Below the pieces are notes generated by a model. The model was not told the origin of the DNA, made no database searches, and saw only the letters and a list, made by a program, of their open reading frames with translations. Source: DASVEE01 sp036399695 (GTDB lineage: Bacteria > Acidobacteriota > Thermoanaerobaculia > Gp7-AA8). Taken from it: a stretch of 64,000 nt of DNA. The stretch is from assembly GCA_036399695.1 (NCBI GenBank), contig DASWMP010000322.1, positions 1-64,000 on the forward strand, read 5' to 3'. Numbering within the stretch: the first letter of the stretch is position 1; the number at the start of each line of letters is the position of its first letter. Shown here piece by piece: positions 33,503 to 41,527 of this stretch. The translations under genes and the position numbers were made by a program.

Positions 33503-34432
33503 TCACGTCGGCGTGTCTGCCGCCGGAAGACCTTCTCCGCGCAAGCGGCTGATGTCTCTCGTCGGCGCGCTTCCGAAGAAGCGGCTGTACTCGCGGCTGA
33601 ACTGTGCCGCGCTCATGTAGCCGACGCGGCGGCCTGCAGCTCCCACGTCCGTCGTTGCCGTCAGCATCAGCCGCCTGGCCTCCTGCAGCCGAAGCGTTTT
33701 CTGGTATTGCAGAGGGCTCATGCCGGTGACGGCCTTGAATTGCCGATGAAACGACGTGACGCTCATGTTCACCAGCTTCGCCAGCTCGCCGATGTCCGCG
33801 GGCTGGTCGAAATTCGTCCGCAGCCATGACACCGCGTTGGCGATGCGTTGCATGCTCGATCCGGCTTGCCCGATCTGCGCAACGCGACTCCCCATCGGAC
33901 TGCGAAGCAGCCGGATCAGAATCTCATCCAGCACGAGCGGCGCGAGGAGCTCGGCGTCGACCGGCTGCTCGATCAGCTCGACCAATCGCGCTGCCGCATC
34001 GATGATGTGCGCATCGGCGTCGCCGACGTAGAGCGCGCGGGTCTCTCGCGGTTTCGGCACGCCCTCCGGAAACACTTTCGGCACGAGCCCGGCGATCTTC
34101 TCCGCATCGAGATCGATCATCAGCACCAGGTACGGCTCGGCGTAACTCGCGCGCGTGACGCGGCCGGCGATCGGAACGTCGACCGAGTACAGCGCCATCT
34201 GCCCGGCCTCGTAACTGTAGGTGTCTCCGCCGATCATCGCGATCTTCGCGCCCTGCGCGGCGACGCACAACGACGATTGCTGTACGTAGTGCACCGGCTC
34301 CCGATTCGGCCGCGACACTCTGGCTGCATGGACACCGGGCATCGGAAGGTCGACCGTTGCGTCGTTGGGGACGATCGCGCCGATCGACTTGGCCAGCGCC
34401 GCGATGCCAGTAATTTCTCTTGCGCGCATCAT
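33503..34432 (-). CDS. AraC-family transcriptional regulator
   Basis: This 309-residue regulator starts at an ATG at 34432 (adjacent ATG at 34429) after TGGAGAA. It has an N-terminal AraC_N-type cupin domain (about 20-180, with CVAAQGAKIAMIGGDTYSYE) and a C-terminal pair of helix-turn-helix motifs (about 205-295: DIGELAKLVNMSVTSFHRQF and GYMSAAQFSREYSRFFG). It is of the YqhC-like type often next to short-chain oxidoreductase genes. It is downstream of and in line with the SDR gene (47 bp) and probably activates it. Confidence 0.9.
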   Translation of the reverse strand: MMRAREITGIAALAKSIGAIVPNDATVDLPMPGVHAARVSRPNREPVHYVQQSSLCVAAQGAKIAMIGGDTYSYEAGQMALYSVDVPIAGRVTRASYAEPYLVLMIDLDAEKIAGLVPKVFPEGVPKPRETRALYVGDADAHIIDAAARLVELIEQPVDAELLAPLVLDEILIRLLRSPMGSRVAQIGQAGSSMQRIANAVSWLRTNFDQPADIGELAKLVNMSVTSFHRQFKAVTGMSPLQYQKTLRLQEARRLMLTATTDVGAAGRRVGYMSAAQFSREYSRFFGSAPTRDISRLRGEGLPAADTPT

Positions 34433-34479
34433 TTCTCCACCCAAGACCCTCGCGAGGGGCATCAGCTACGGGGCGTGAG

Positions 34480-35337
34480 TCAGCGGACCTCCGCCGGATC
34501 ATCGACCGCGAGCGAGGACGACAACTCCCGGTACGCGTTCGCCTGCTGTTGAAGCGTGGCGATCTTCTGCTCCGCGGTGGCGATCGCGTCGGCGCCGGCG
34601 ATGAAGCGCTGCGGCGGAGTTTCCTCTTCGGCGATGGTGATCAGAGCGCGTGCGAGCTTCGCCGGATCGCCGGACTGTTTGCCGTTCATCGCTTTCCACG
34701 ACTCGATGAGCGGCGCTCGGCGCTCGTCATAGTCGGCGATCGACGGCTCCGCGTAATTTGTCGATTGATCCGTGAGCAGTTCCGTGCGGAAGAACCCTGG
34801 ATTCACGATCGTGGTGGCGATGCCGAACGGCGCAACCTCGGCGCCGAGGGACTCCATCCAGCCCTCGAGGCCGAACTTGGACGCCGCGTAGGCGCTCACG
34901 AAATCGTAGCCAGCGCCGAGACCGGCGGACGAGGAGATCGTGATGACGTGCCCGGAGCGCTGCTTGCGCATCACCGGCAGGACGGCGCGGGTGACGTTCA
35001 TCGGGCCGAAAAGGCTCGTGGCCAACTGCCGCTCGATCTGGTCGGGCGTCAGCTCCTCGAAGTAGCCGGCGTAAAAGCTCGCGGCGTTGTTGACCAGGAC
35101 GTCGATGCGCCCGAACCGGGTGACCGCTGCCTGCACAGCCGCCTCAGCATCGGCTCGGCTGGTGACGTCGAGCTTCACCGCCAGCACGTTCTCCGACTCT
35201 CCCACGGCCCTGGAAACGCGCTCGGCGTCCCGGCCGGTGGCGACGACGGCGTGACCCGCCGCCAGGACGGCTCGCGCGAAATCGAGGCCCATGCCGCGGC
35301 CGGCGCCCGTGATGAACCAGATCTTCTTCTTCTTCAT
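34480..35337 (-). CDS. Short-chain dehydrogenase/reductase
   Basis: This 285-residue SDR starts at MKKKKIW (ATG at 35337, GGAGGAAAA upstream). It has the cofactor motif TGAGRGMG, the NNAA motif, Ser of ISSSAG and the catalytic YAASK. The C-terminal extension fits the group of aldehyde/ketone reductases found with AraC-type regulators. NAD(P)-dependent carbonyl reduction is expected; the substrate is unknown. A direct-repeat operator candidate lies about 200 bp upstream. Confidence 0.92.
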   Translation of the reverse strand: MKKKKIWFITGAGRGMGLDFARAVLAAGHAVVATGRDAERVSRAVGESENVLAVKLDVTSRADAEAAVQAAVTRFGRIDVLVNNAASFYAGYFEELTPDQIERQLATSLFGPMNVTRAVLPVMRKQRSGHVITISSSAGLGAGYDFVSAYAASKFGLEGWMESLGAEVAPFGIATTIVNPGFFRTELLTDQSTNYAEPSIADYDERRAPLIESWKAMNGKQSGDPAKLARALITIAEEETPPQRFIAGADAIATAEQKIATLQQQANAYRELSSSLAVDDPAEVR

Positions 35338-35532
35338 GACTTTTCCTCCATGCTCGACCACCGATTCGTTCTGAGCGGCCCACGGACTGCAACGGTCGAG
35401 CACTTGCCGTCCTGGACTGTTTTGACGCGCGGATGCGTGTTCATTCCTTCCCCGAGTCCCGTTCGTACGATCTCGAAGAGCTCCGCAACCGTCGCCACAC
35501 CCAACGTAACGTCGCTGAGGAGTGCAATCGTT

Positions 35533-35567
35533 GACCTATCCTTCCAGGGTTTTGCACGATCCTTCCA
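35533..35567 (-). promoter_or_regulatory. AraC-type direct-repeat operator candidate
   Basis: On the minus strand TGGAAGGAT occurs twice, at 35567-35559 and 35546-35538, exactly 21 bp apart, i.e. two helical turns. Direct repeats with this spacing upstream of the gene next to an AraC regulator are typical AraC-family binding sites. Confidence 0.6.
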
Positions 35568-35602
35568 AATGCAGCCTTCAGCCCGCTCCGCGGGCGGCAG
35601 CT

Positions 35603-35791
35603 TCGTAGCCCCGGGCGAAAGCCCCGATGGCGTTGACCTAGAGGTTGCCTCATGTGGGACAGACACTCCTGTCTGTCCGGCCCACCCCCGAGGTCCTCCA
35701 GACAAGCGGCCGTTCGGGTGCACCGGACAGACAAGAGTGTCTGTCCCACATCTAAGTCAACGGCATTAGCGGCTTTCGCCCGGGGCTACGA
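35603..35791. repeat. Nested palindrome with family B core
   Basis: Outer arms TCGTAGCCCCGGGCGAAAGC and GGCTTTCGCCCGGGGCTACGA enclose inner family B arms (35652-35680 and 35723-35751), each a GGACAGACA...TGTCTGTCC stem-loop. The outer arms continue as GGCGTTGACCTAGA and TCTAAGTCAACGGC with few mismatches. Confidence 0.85.
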
Positions 35792-35834
35792 CGTTGGCGC
35801 GCGCCGGAGGCGGGCTGAAATCGCAGCAGCGCCT

Positions 35835-36782
35835 CTACACCCTCGCCCGATCGGGCCGTGGCTGCCGGGCGGCGCGCATGGCCAGCATGGCGGCGCCCTC
35901 GGTGGGGGAGTGCTGCGGCGGGATCAGCGTGACTCCCGGCGCGTCGCGCAGGATGCGCAGGCGCATCGGATCGAGCAGCAGTTCTCCGGCGTGGAACGCG
36001 CCGCCGACATGCGCCACCGGGAACTCCTGATCGGTCATGTGCAGGCGCCGCGCAACCGCGAGCACGCACTCCGCGAGCTCGATGCCGCCTCTCGCCAGGA
36101 TGTCGCGCGCGACCGGATCCCCTTCCATCGCCGCGGCGATGACGAGCTTGCCGTAGCGGGCGATGTCGTCGGCGTGCGTCGTCGTCGCATAGACGAACTT
36201 CGGCAGGTCCTCCGGGCGGCACATGTCGTAGTCGCTGCAGAGGAGGTCCGTCATCTTCGTGGCCAGGCCGCGGCCGTCGTGGGCGCGCACGATCGCGGAG
36301 AGCCCTTCGTTGGCGATCCAGTAGCCGCTGCCTTCGTCGCCGAGCGTCGGGCCCCAGCCGCCGGAGCGCGCCTCCTCGCCATCGACGTTGCGGCCGAAGG
36401 CGACCGAGCCGGTGCCGGCGATGATGACGATGCCGGGGCCGAAGCCGACGGCGCCGGTCAGCGCGACGCGGGCGTCGGTGTCGACGATGAAGTTGCCCTG
36501 CGGGAAGAAGATGCGCAGGGCGTCGACGACCCTCTGGTGATGGGCCGGATGATCGGCGCCGGCGACGCCGCAGTAGGCGTACTCGACGTTGCGGATGGCG
36601 ATGCCGGCTTCGACGAGGGCGATGTTGACGGCTCGTTCGATGTTGCGGGTGGCCTCTTCGAGGCCGACGCGAAGGTGGTTCGAGCCGCCGGCGAGACCGC
36701 GGCCGAGGGGCTGCCCATCTTCATCGACGACGAGCGCGGCGGTTTTGGAGGCCCCACCGTCGAGGCCGATGAAATAACGCAT
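35835..36782 (-). CDS. BadF/BadG-type ATPase, N-acetylglucosamine kinase-like
   Basis: This 315-residue protein belongs to the sugar-kinase/ASKHA fold. The phosphate-1 motif is FIGLDGGASKTAALVVD at residues 4-20, phosphate-2 is IIAGTGSVAFGR, and WGPTLGDEGSGYWI holds the catalytic Asp/Glu region seen in eukaryotic-type GlcNAc kinase. It probably phosphorylates N-acetylglucosamine or a similar amino sugar from cell-wall turnover. No sugar-deaminase or transporter gene is adjacent, so the substrate is inferred from the family only. Confidence 0.85.
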   Translation of the reverse strand: MRYFIGLDGGASKTAALVVDEDGQPLGRGLAGGSNHLRVGLEEATRNIERAVNIALVEAGIAIRNVEYAYCGVAGADHPAHHQRVVDALRIFFPQGNFIVDTDARVALTGAVGFGPGIVIIAGTGSVAFGRNVDGEEARSGGWGPTLGDEGSGYWIANEGLSAIVRAHDGRGLATKMTDLLCSDYDMCRPEDLPKFVYATTTHADDIARYGKLVIAAAMEGDPVARDILARGGIELAECVLAVARRLHMTDQEFPVAHVGGAFHAGELLLDPMRLRILRDAPGVTLIPPQHSPTEGAAMLAMRAARQPRPDRARV

Positions 36783-36903
36783 GCGCCCGGTGCTGGAGCA
36801 ACGTCGGTGCCGGAGGCTGTCGTCAATACCGGTCCGAGCCTTGCAAATAACCCATGCTGCCGCGGCATATGCAGCCGCGAATGAACACTAACAGAAGGAG
36901 TGA

Positions 36904-37392
36904 ATGCGTATGAAACGCAATCGGAATCTCACGATCGTGATGCTTGCCATCATGGCAGTCGGTCTTCTCGCAATGAGCGCCTGTAAGTCGAGCGGTATGG
37001 CCGTGACGAGTCGCGGTCAGTTCCTCAAGCTGAGCATCGAGCACCCCAACGAACTCCCGGAAGCGGGTGAAGACAACCTCGACATCGTCGTCGCCAATCG
37101 CGGCGTCAACAACATCCAGGACATCATGCTCGACGTCGAGCTGCCGCCGCAGCTCGTGGTCCTCGACCAGACCAACCCCCGTGGCATCAACGTGACGCAT
37201 GACCCGGGCACCAACGTGTACCACTTCACGTTCGGCAACGTGCAGCCGGCCGAAACCGCGACCATCCGCTTCCGCGTCCGTACCGCCTTCGGTACCTATC
37301 GCGAGAGCGGCAGCGTCCGCGCCACGGCCTGGCAGTCCGGCCTCCCCGGCGACAAGCTCGTTGAGACGGCCGTGATCAGGCTGCGCCAGTAA
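36904..37392 (+). CDS. Lipoprotein with CARDB-like beta domain
   Basis: This 162-residue protein starts at the ATG at 36904 just after AGAAGGAG (a second ATG lies at 36910). The signal ends in a lipobox LAMSAC, so the mature Cys is lipidated. The mature part is a single immunoglobulin-like beta domain with DNLDIVVANRGVNNIQDI and a final ETAVIRLRQ, in the manner of CARDB or DUF11 modules. It may be a surface or periplasmic binding protein. It lies upstream of a 51-residue gene and a shared strong terminator. Confidence 0.78.
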   Translation: MRMKRNRNLTIVMLAIMAVGLLAMSACKSSGMAVTSRGQFLKLSIEHPNELPEAGEDNLDIVVANRGVNNIQDIMLDVELPPQLVVLDQTNPRGINVTHDPGTNVYHFTFGNVQPAETATIRFRVRTAFGTYRESGSVRATAWQSGLPGDKLVETAVIRLRQ

Positions 37393-37395
37393 CGT

Positions 37396-37496
37396 AGTTG
37401 GCGGTTGGCAGTTGGCGGTTGGCAGTAAAGATTGGCGGTAGGTATGTGGCGCCGGCGGGTTCTCCTGCCTACCGCCAACTGCCTGCCGCCAACTGC
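37396..37496. repeat. Heptamer hairpin array (TTGGCGG/TTGGCAG)
   Basis: TTGGCGG, TTGGCAG, TTGGCGG, TTGGCAG, then ATTGGCGGTAGG; the return arm reads CCTACCGCCAACTGCCTGCC GCCAACTG. It starts a few bases after the lipoprotein stop codon. Confidence 0.85.
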
Positions 37497-37544
37497 TTTC
37501 CGGCATCTCCATTGCAATTAATAACTGTATTGAAAGGAGATCTG

Positions 37545-37700
37545 ATGCGCATTCAGGAAACGAATGAAATTCTGAAAGAGTCGCGTTACACGCGTCACGG
37601 TTCCACCATGCAGGAAGAGCACGAGGGCATGATGACGCGCGCCTGGAGGATGATCTCCGGCCTCCCGACGAAACTGACTGGGATGTTCCACAAACGATAA
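37545..37700 (+). CDS. Small protein, 51 residues
   Basis: It starts at the ATG at 37545 with a strong Shine-Dalgarno (GAAAGGAGA) 5 bases upstream. The peptide is helical and rich in Met, Arg and Glu (QEEHEGMMTRAWRMISGLPT) and ends KLTGMFHKR. It has no signal or Cys. A perfect terminator follows 34 bp later, which supports it as a real expressed gene. No homologue is recognised. Confidence 0.65.
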   Translation: MRIQETNEILKESRYTRHGSTMQEEHEGMMTRAWRMISGLPTKLTGMFHKR

Positions 37701-37734
37701 TCCACCGATCGCTGCCGGCGTATCCGGCGACGAC

Positions 37735-37770
37735 AAACAAAAGAGGCGCCGCGAGGCGCCTCTTTTGTTT
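37735..37770. terminator. Bidirectional rho-independent terminator
   Basis: AAACAAAAGAGGCGCC and GGCGCCTCTTTTGTTT form a perfect 16-bp stem around a GCGA loop. A-rich and T-rich ends make it a terminator for both the small gene on its left and the CNNM/CBS gene on its right. Confidence 0.93.
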
Positions 37771-37806
37771 AACAACCAACAACCAATCAACCGCGCAGCG
37801 CCGCGG

Positions 37807-39126
37807 CTACTCGCCCTCTTCGTCGATCTCGGTGGGCGGCATCTTCGTCGTCGCCAGCACCCAGCGCACGCGGAAACGCTCCGCTTCCAGGACCGAGAGA
37901 GACAGCTCACCCATCTCCACGCGGTCGCCGGGGCTCACTTCTCGGCCCAGACGCGCGGCCACGTAGCCGCCGACCGTCTCTTCATCCGGCTCGCCGAGGT
38001 CGATCTTCAGCCGGTCGGCGAGATCCTCGATGAGATAGTCGCCGCGGACACGGTACCGGCCGTTGCCGAGAGGCTCGATCTCCGGACGTTCGCGGTCGAA
38101 CTCGTCCTGAATCTGGCCGAACAGCTCCTCGGTGATGTTCTCGAGCGACACGATGCCGGACGCGCCGCCGTACTCGTCGAGCACGACCGCCATGTGCGTC
38201 TTGCTCTCGATGAACTGCTGGAGCAGCGTCTCGACGGTGCTGTTCTCGGGGATGAAGAGCAGGTCGCGCTTGAGGTCCTCCAGACGGCGGCCGGGTCCTT
38301 TGAGCTGCGCGAGCATCAGGTCCTTCACATGGATCAGGCCGACGGTCTGGTCGAGCGTGCCGTCGCAGAGGGGATAGCGGGTGTGGCGTGTCGTGCGGAT
38401 CGTCTCCAGGTTCTCCTCGATCGACTTCGTCGTCGAGAGGATGACCACGTCCGTGCGCGGCACCATGATCTGCCGCGCCGTGCGCTTGGAGAACTGGAAG
38501 ACGCCTTCGATGATCTCGCGGTTTTCTTCCGAGAGGATGCCGGCCTTCTCGGAGCTCGCCAGGATCATGCGCAGCTCTTCGGGCGAGTGCGCCATCTCCA
38601 CGTCATGCGCCGGCTGGATGCCGATGGCGCGCAGGATCATCCGCGAAACACCGTTGAGCAGCCAGATCGCCGGGAAGGCGATGACGTAGAACGCGCGCAG
38701 CAGGTGCGCGACCCAGAGCGAGGTCTCGACCGGCTTCTGGATGGCGATCGATTTCGGGGCCAGCTCGCCGAGGACGATGTGCAGCACCGAGATGATGGTG
38801 AAGGCGACCGTTGTGGAGATCGTGTGCGCGAGTGGTGTCGCGAAACCGCCGAAACGCTCGAGCAGCGGCACGAGGATGTCGGCGAAAGCAGGCTCGCCGA
38901 TCCAGCCGAGGGCCAGCGAGGCCAGGGTGATGCCGAGCTGCGTGGCCGAAAGATAGGCGTCGAGATTCTTCGTCAGCCTGCGCGCCATGCGCGCGCGGAT
39001 GCTGCCCTGATCCGCCAGCTCCGCGAGCTGCGTCGCACGGACCTTGACGATCGCGAACTCGGCCGCGACGAAAAAGCCGTTCGCCAGCACGAAGATGAAT
39101 GCAAGAAGGAGAAGCCAGAAGCCCAT
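37807..39126 (-). CDS. CNNM/CorC-type membrane protein with CBS pair (hemolysin-like)
   Basis: This 439-residue protein has an N-terminal DUF21/CNNM membrane domain (about 1-185; motifs ANGFFVAAEFAIVKVR, ATQLGITLASLALGWIGEPA and VLGELAPKSIAI). Two CBS domains follow (about 205-330; MVPRTDV, VVLDEYGGASGIV), then a CorC_HlyC C-terminal domain (about 345-425). Members are implicated in Mg2+ or Co2+ efflux or transport. The order and lengths are complete. The aroA gene is 16 bp upstream on the same strand. Confidence 0.93.
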   Translation of the reverse strand: MGFWLLLLAFIFVLANGFFVAAEFAIVKVRATQLAELADQGSIRARMARRLTKNLDAYLSATQLGITLASLALGWIGEPAFADILVPLLERFGGFATPLAHTISTTVAFTIISVLHIVLGELAPKSIAIQKPVETSLWVAHLLRAFYVIAFPAIWLLNGVSRMILRAIGIQPAHDVEMAHSPEELRMILASSEKAGILSEENREIIEGVFQFSKRTARQIMVPRTDVVILSTTKSIEENLETIRTTRHTRYPLCDGTLDQTVGLIHVKDLMLAQLKGPGRRLEDLKRDLLFIPENSTVETLLQQFIESKTHMAVVLDEYGGASGIVSLENITEELFGQIQDEFDRERPEIEPLGNGRYRVRGDYLIEDLADRLKIDLGEPDEETVGGYVAARLGREVSPGDRVEMGELSLSVLEAERFRVRWVLATTKMPPTEIDEEGE

Positions 39127-39142
39127 ATGGCGCGCGCGAAGT

Positions 39143-40402
39143 TTACGCGATCACCTCGTCGAGCGTCCGCCAGAAGCGTGGATACGACTTGGTGACGACG
39201 CGTTCCTCACCGATCGTGACGCCGCCGCGCGCGAGCCCGGCGATGGCGAAGGCCATGGCGATGCGATGGTCGTTGTGCGTCTCGATGACGGCCGGCTCGC
39301 TACTCCAGCCGGGCTGGATGAGGAGCGAGCCGGGGCGCTCGTCGACGGTCGCGCCGAGGCGGCGCAGCTCCGAGGTGACGGTGGCGAGGCGGTCCGACTC
39401 CTTCACCCGCAGGTTGGCCACGTTGACGATCTCCACCGGCGAATCGGCGAGCGGCGCGATGGCGGCGAGGGTCGGGACGATGTCCGGCGTAGCGTTGCAG
39501 TCGAACGTACCGCCGTGCAGTTTCTCCGGACCGTGGACCGTGATCTCCTCCTCCGACACTTCCACGCGGCAACCCATGGCTTTGAGGATGTCCAGGAAGG
39601 CGGCATCGCCCTGCGCCGACTCGGTGGCCAGGTTGCGCACGCGCATCGTGCCGCCCGTGGCGGCCGCCGCGGCGAACCAGTAGGAGGCGGAGGAGTAGTC
39701 CCCTTCGACGCGGTATGTCTCGCGCTGCAGCTTCCCGGCGCGGACGTGAATGGAGTTATCCGCCCGCTCCACCCGCGCGCCGAATGTGCGCAGGATGTCG
39801 GCGGTGATGTCGATGTAGGGACCGGAAGCCATCTTGGAGATGTGCAGCGTGAGTCCGTATGGCAGCGTGGCGCCGCCGAGCATGAGCGCGGAGACGAACT
39901 GGCTCGAGGTCTCGGCGGAGATCGTGACGTCGAAGCCGCCGCGCATCTTCTTGCCGCGGATGCGCAGCGGCGGGAAGCCTTCCTGCGCCACGTACTCCAC
40001 TTCGGCGCCGATGGCGAGCAGCACGTCGACGAGATCGCCGATGGGACGCTGGTGCATCCGCTCTTCGCCACGCAGCTCGAACCGGCCGGGCGTGAACGCC
40101 AGCCACCCGGTGAAGAAGCGCATGGCGGTGCCGGCGTTGCCGATGAAGATCGGCACCTCGTTCGACGACATGCTCAGCCGCTCGCCAATGGTGACGTCCC
40201 GGGCGATGGTCCCCCGCACGTCGTAGCCGATGGTGCGCAATGCTTCGAGCGCGTAGCGCGTGTCGTCGGCATCGAGGCAGTTCGTGACGGTGGTCGAGCC
40301 CTCGGACATGGCCGCGAGCAGGAGCGCGCGCACGGAGTAGGACTTGGACGGCGGGGCGGTGGCGGTGCCGTCGAGATGGGTGAGCTTGGGGATGGCTTTC
40401 AT
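39143..40402 (-). CDS. aroA: 3-phosphoshikimate 1-carboxyvinyltransferase (EPSP synthase)
   Basis: This 419-residue enzyme is complete, with the family landmarks PSKSYSVRALLLAA near the N-terminus, GNAGTAMRFF, SSQFVSALML, the Asp of ATPDIVPTLAAIA, VKESDRL and the C-terminal DHRIAMAFAIAG. It joins shikimate-3-phosphate and PEP in the aromatic amino acid pathway. The more divergent GNAGTAMRF (common form NSGTTxR or GNAGT) is still the PEP-binding loop. The aromatic pathway gene tyrA lies about 11 kb away, so no aro operon is present. Confidence 0.96.
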   Translation of the reverse strand: MKAIPKLTHLDGTATAPPSKSYSVRALLLAAMSEGSTTVTNCLDADDTRYALEALRTIGYDVRGTIARDVTIGERLSMSSNEVPIFIGNAGTAMRFFTGWLAFTPGRFELRGEERMHQRPIGDLVDVLLAIGAEVEYVAQEGFPPLRIRGKKMRGGFDVTISAETSSQFVSALMLGGATLPYGLTLHISKMASGPYIDITADILRTFGARVERADNSIHVRAGKLQRETYRVEGDYSSASYWFAAAAATGGTMRVRNLATESAQGDAAFLDILKAMGCRVEVSEEEITVHGPEKLHGGTFDCNATPDIVPTLAAIAPLADSPVEIVNVANLRVKESDRLATVTSELRRLGATVDERPGSLLIQPGWSSEPAVIETHNDHRIAMAFAIAGLARGGVTIGEERVVTKSYPRFWRTLDEVIA

Positions 40403-40410
40403 GGTGATGA

Positions 40411-40506
40411 AGTCAGAACGCAGAACGCAGAACGCAGAACGTTGAATGAGGAGCTGAGCCGTCGTTAGAGTTCTGCATTCTGCGTTCTGCGTTCCGCGTT
40501 CTGACT
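40411..40506. repeat. Heptamer hairpin array (CAGAACG units)
   Basis: CAGAACG is repeated four times, then after about 40 bp the complement CGTTCTG and variants run back, with outer ends AGTCAGAACG and CGTTCTGACT paired. It lies between the MBL and aroA genes. Confidence 0.85.
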
Positions 40507-40525
40507 TCGGGTTTCTGTGCTCCCA

Positions 40526-41293
40526 TCACCCCACCTCCAGCACGAGTCCGTCGTACGCGAGCTTCACCCCTTCGGGCAGCGTCGCCTCCACCGTCTCATG
40601 ATCCACCTCGTGCGCCAGATGGATCAGATACGTCTCACGGGCGCCGATCTCGGCCGCGCAGGTGACGGCCTGCTCGATGGTGAAGTGCGTGGAATGCCGC
40701 GGCGAAGGACGCAGGCCATCGAGCGCCAGCACCTCGATGCCGCGCAGCAGCTCGATGGACGACGCCGGCACGCCGTTGGTGTCGGTGATGTAGGCGAAGT
40801 TGCCGATGCGGTAGCCGAGGATTGTCCAGTCGCCGTGGGAAACGGGGATGGGGATGATCTCGACCTCTTCGTGCATGAACGCCGATTCGACCTCGTGCAG
40901 CTCGAGCTGCGGCTTGCCGCCGCCGATCTGCGTGCTCTCGTCCCAGATGTAGCTGAACGCGCGGCGGATGGCTTTGGCGGTGAACGGATTGGCGTACGCA
41001 TGCACCGGCTCGCGCTGCCGGAAGTTGAAGGGACGGATGTCGTCCAGTCCCATCAAATGGTCGGAGTGCGAGTGGGTGAAGAGGACGAAGTCGAGGCGCG
41101 GAATCGGAAACCGCAGCAACTGCAATCGCAGGTCAGGCGTGGTGTCGATGAGGAAGTGCTTCCCTTTGGCCTCGATCTTCACCGACTGCCGTAAGCGCTG
41201 GTTCTTGGGGCTGGCGGAGGTGCAGACCGCGCAATGGCACCCCACCACCGGCACGCCGGTGGAAGTCCCGGTCCCCAGAAACGTGACTTTCAT
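40526..41293 (-). CDS. MBL-fold phosphodiesterase, PhnP-like
   Basis: This 255-residue metallo-hydrolase begins MKVTFLGTGTSTGVPVVGC with GCHCAVCTSA next, the N-terminal signature of the PhnP group. The metal-binding motif is THSHSDHLMG, followed by HGD-type SHGDWTILGY, and the terminal His in HLAHEVDH. PhnP acts on cyclic ribose phosphates; related proteins act in lipoate or cyclic-nucleotide metabolism. With no phn genes nearby the exact substrate is not known. Confidence 0.88.
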   Translation of the reverse strand: MKVTFLGTGTSTGVPVVGCHCAVCTSASPKNQRLRQSVKIEAKGKHFLIDTTPDLRLQLLRFPIPRLDFVLFTHSHSDHLMGLDDIRPFNFRQREPVHAYANPFTAKAIRRAFSYIWDESTQIGGGKPQLELHEVESAFMHEEVEIIPIPVSHGDWTILGYRIGNFAYITDTNGVPASSIELLRGIEVLALDGLRPSPRHSTHFTIEQAVTCAAEIGARETYLIHLAHEVDHETVEATLPEGVKLAYDGLVLEVG

Positions 41294-41310
41294 CCGGCGC
41301 CGATTCTATA

Positions 41311-41527
41311 CGCTGCTGTGTAGGTATCCCGAAGAGAGACCGGACGGGGGCGCCTCCGGCGGGCGGCCACGGGCCGCAGCGCTGGTTGGCGAAGCCGCCG
41401 TCGACCCTACTTGCTAACGTGTTAACTGCGATGCCGTGCGCCGAGCCTGAGGCAACAAGCGCTGCGGCCCGTGGCCGCCCGCCGGAGGCGCCCCCGTGGT
41501 TTCTCTTCGGATACCTACACAGCAGCG
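41311..41527. repeat. Family E long hairpin, copy 1
   Basis: Outer arms CGCTGCTGTGTAGGTATC and GATACCTACACAGCAGCG, and inner arms GGGGGCGCCTCCGGCGGGCG with the matching CGCCCGCCGGAGGCGCCCCC, enclose a conserved loop of about 75 bp with GTCGACCCTACTTGCTAACG. Copies are at 56827-57000 (inverted) and 62783-62958. The right edge supplies the stop codon of the LpxH-like gene. Confidence 0.9.

Larger units (their letters stand above)
35338..35834. other. SDR upstream region with nested palindromes
   Basis: This gap of about 500 bp holds the SDR leader and candidate operator (35533-35567) and a three-layer palindrome (35603-35791). A minus-strand frame ends in a 4-bp overlap with the SDR start but has atypical codon use and runs through the repeat, so it is not called a gene. 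Confidence 0.6.

Noticed and set aside
35334..35723. 129-codon frame overlapping the SDR start by 4 bp
   Set aside because: It runs through a palindromic repeat, has mixed codon use, and contains the candidate AraC operator.
37765..39195. Frame of 476 codons opposite the CNNM/CBS gene
   Set aside because: It is antisense to a clear gene and crosses a terminator.
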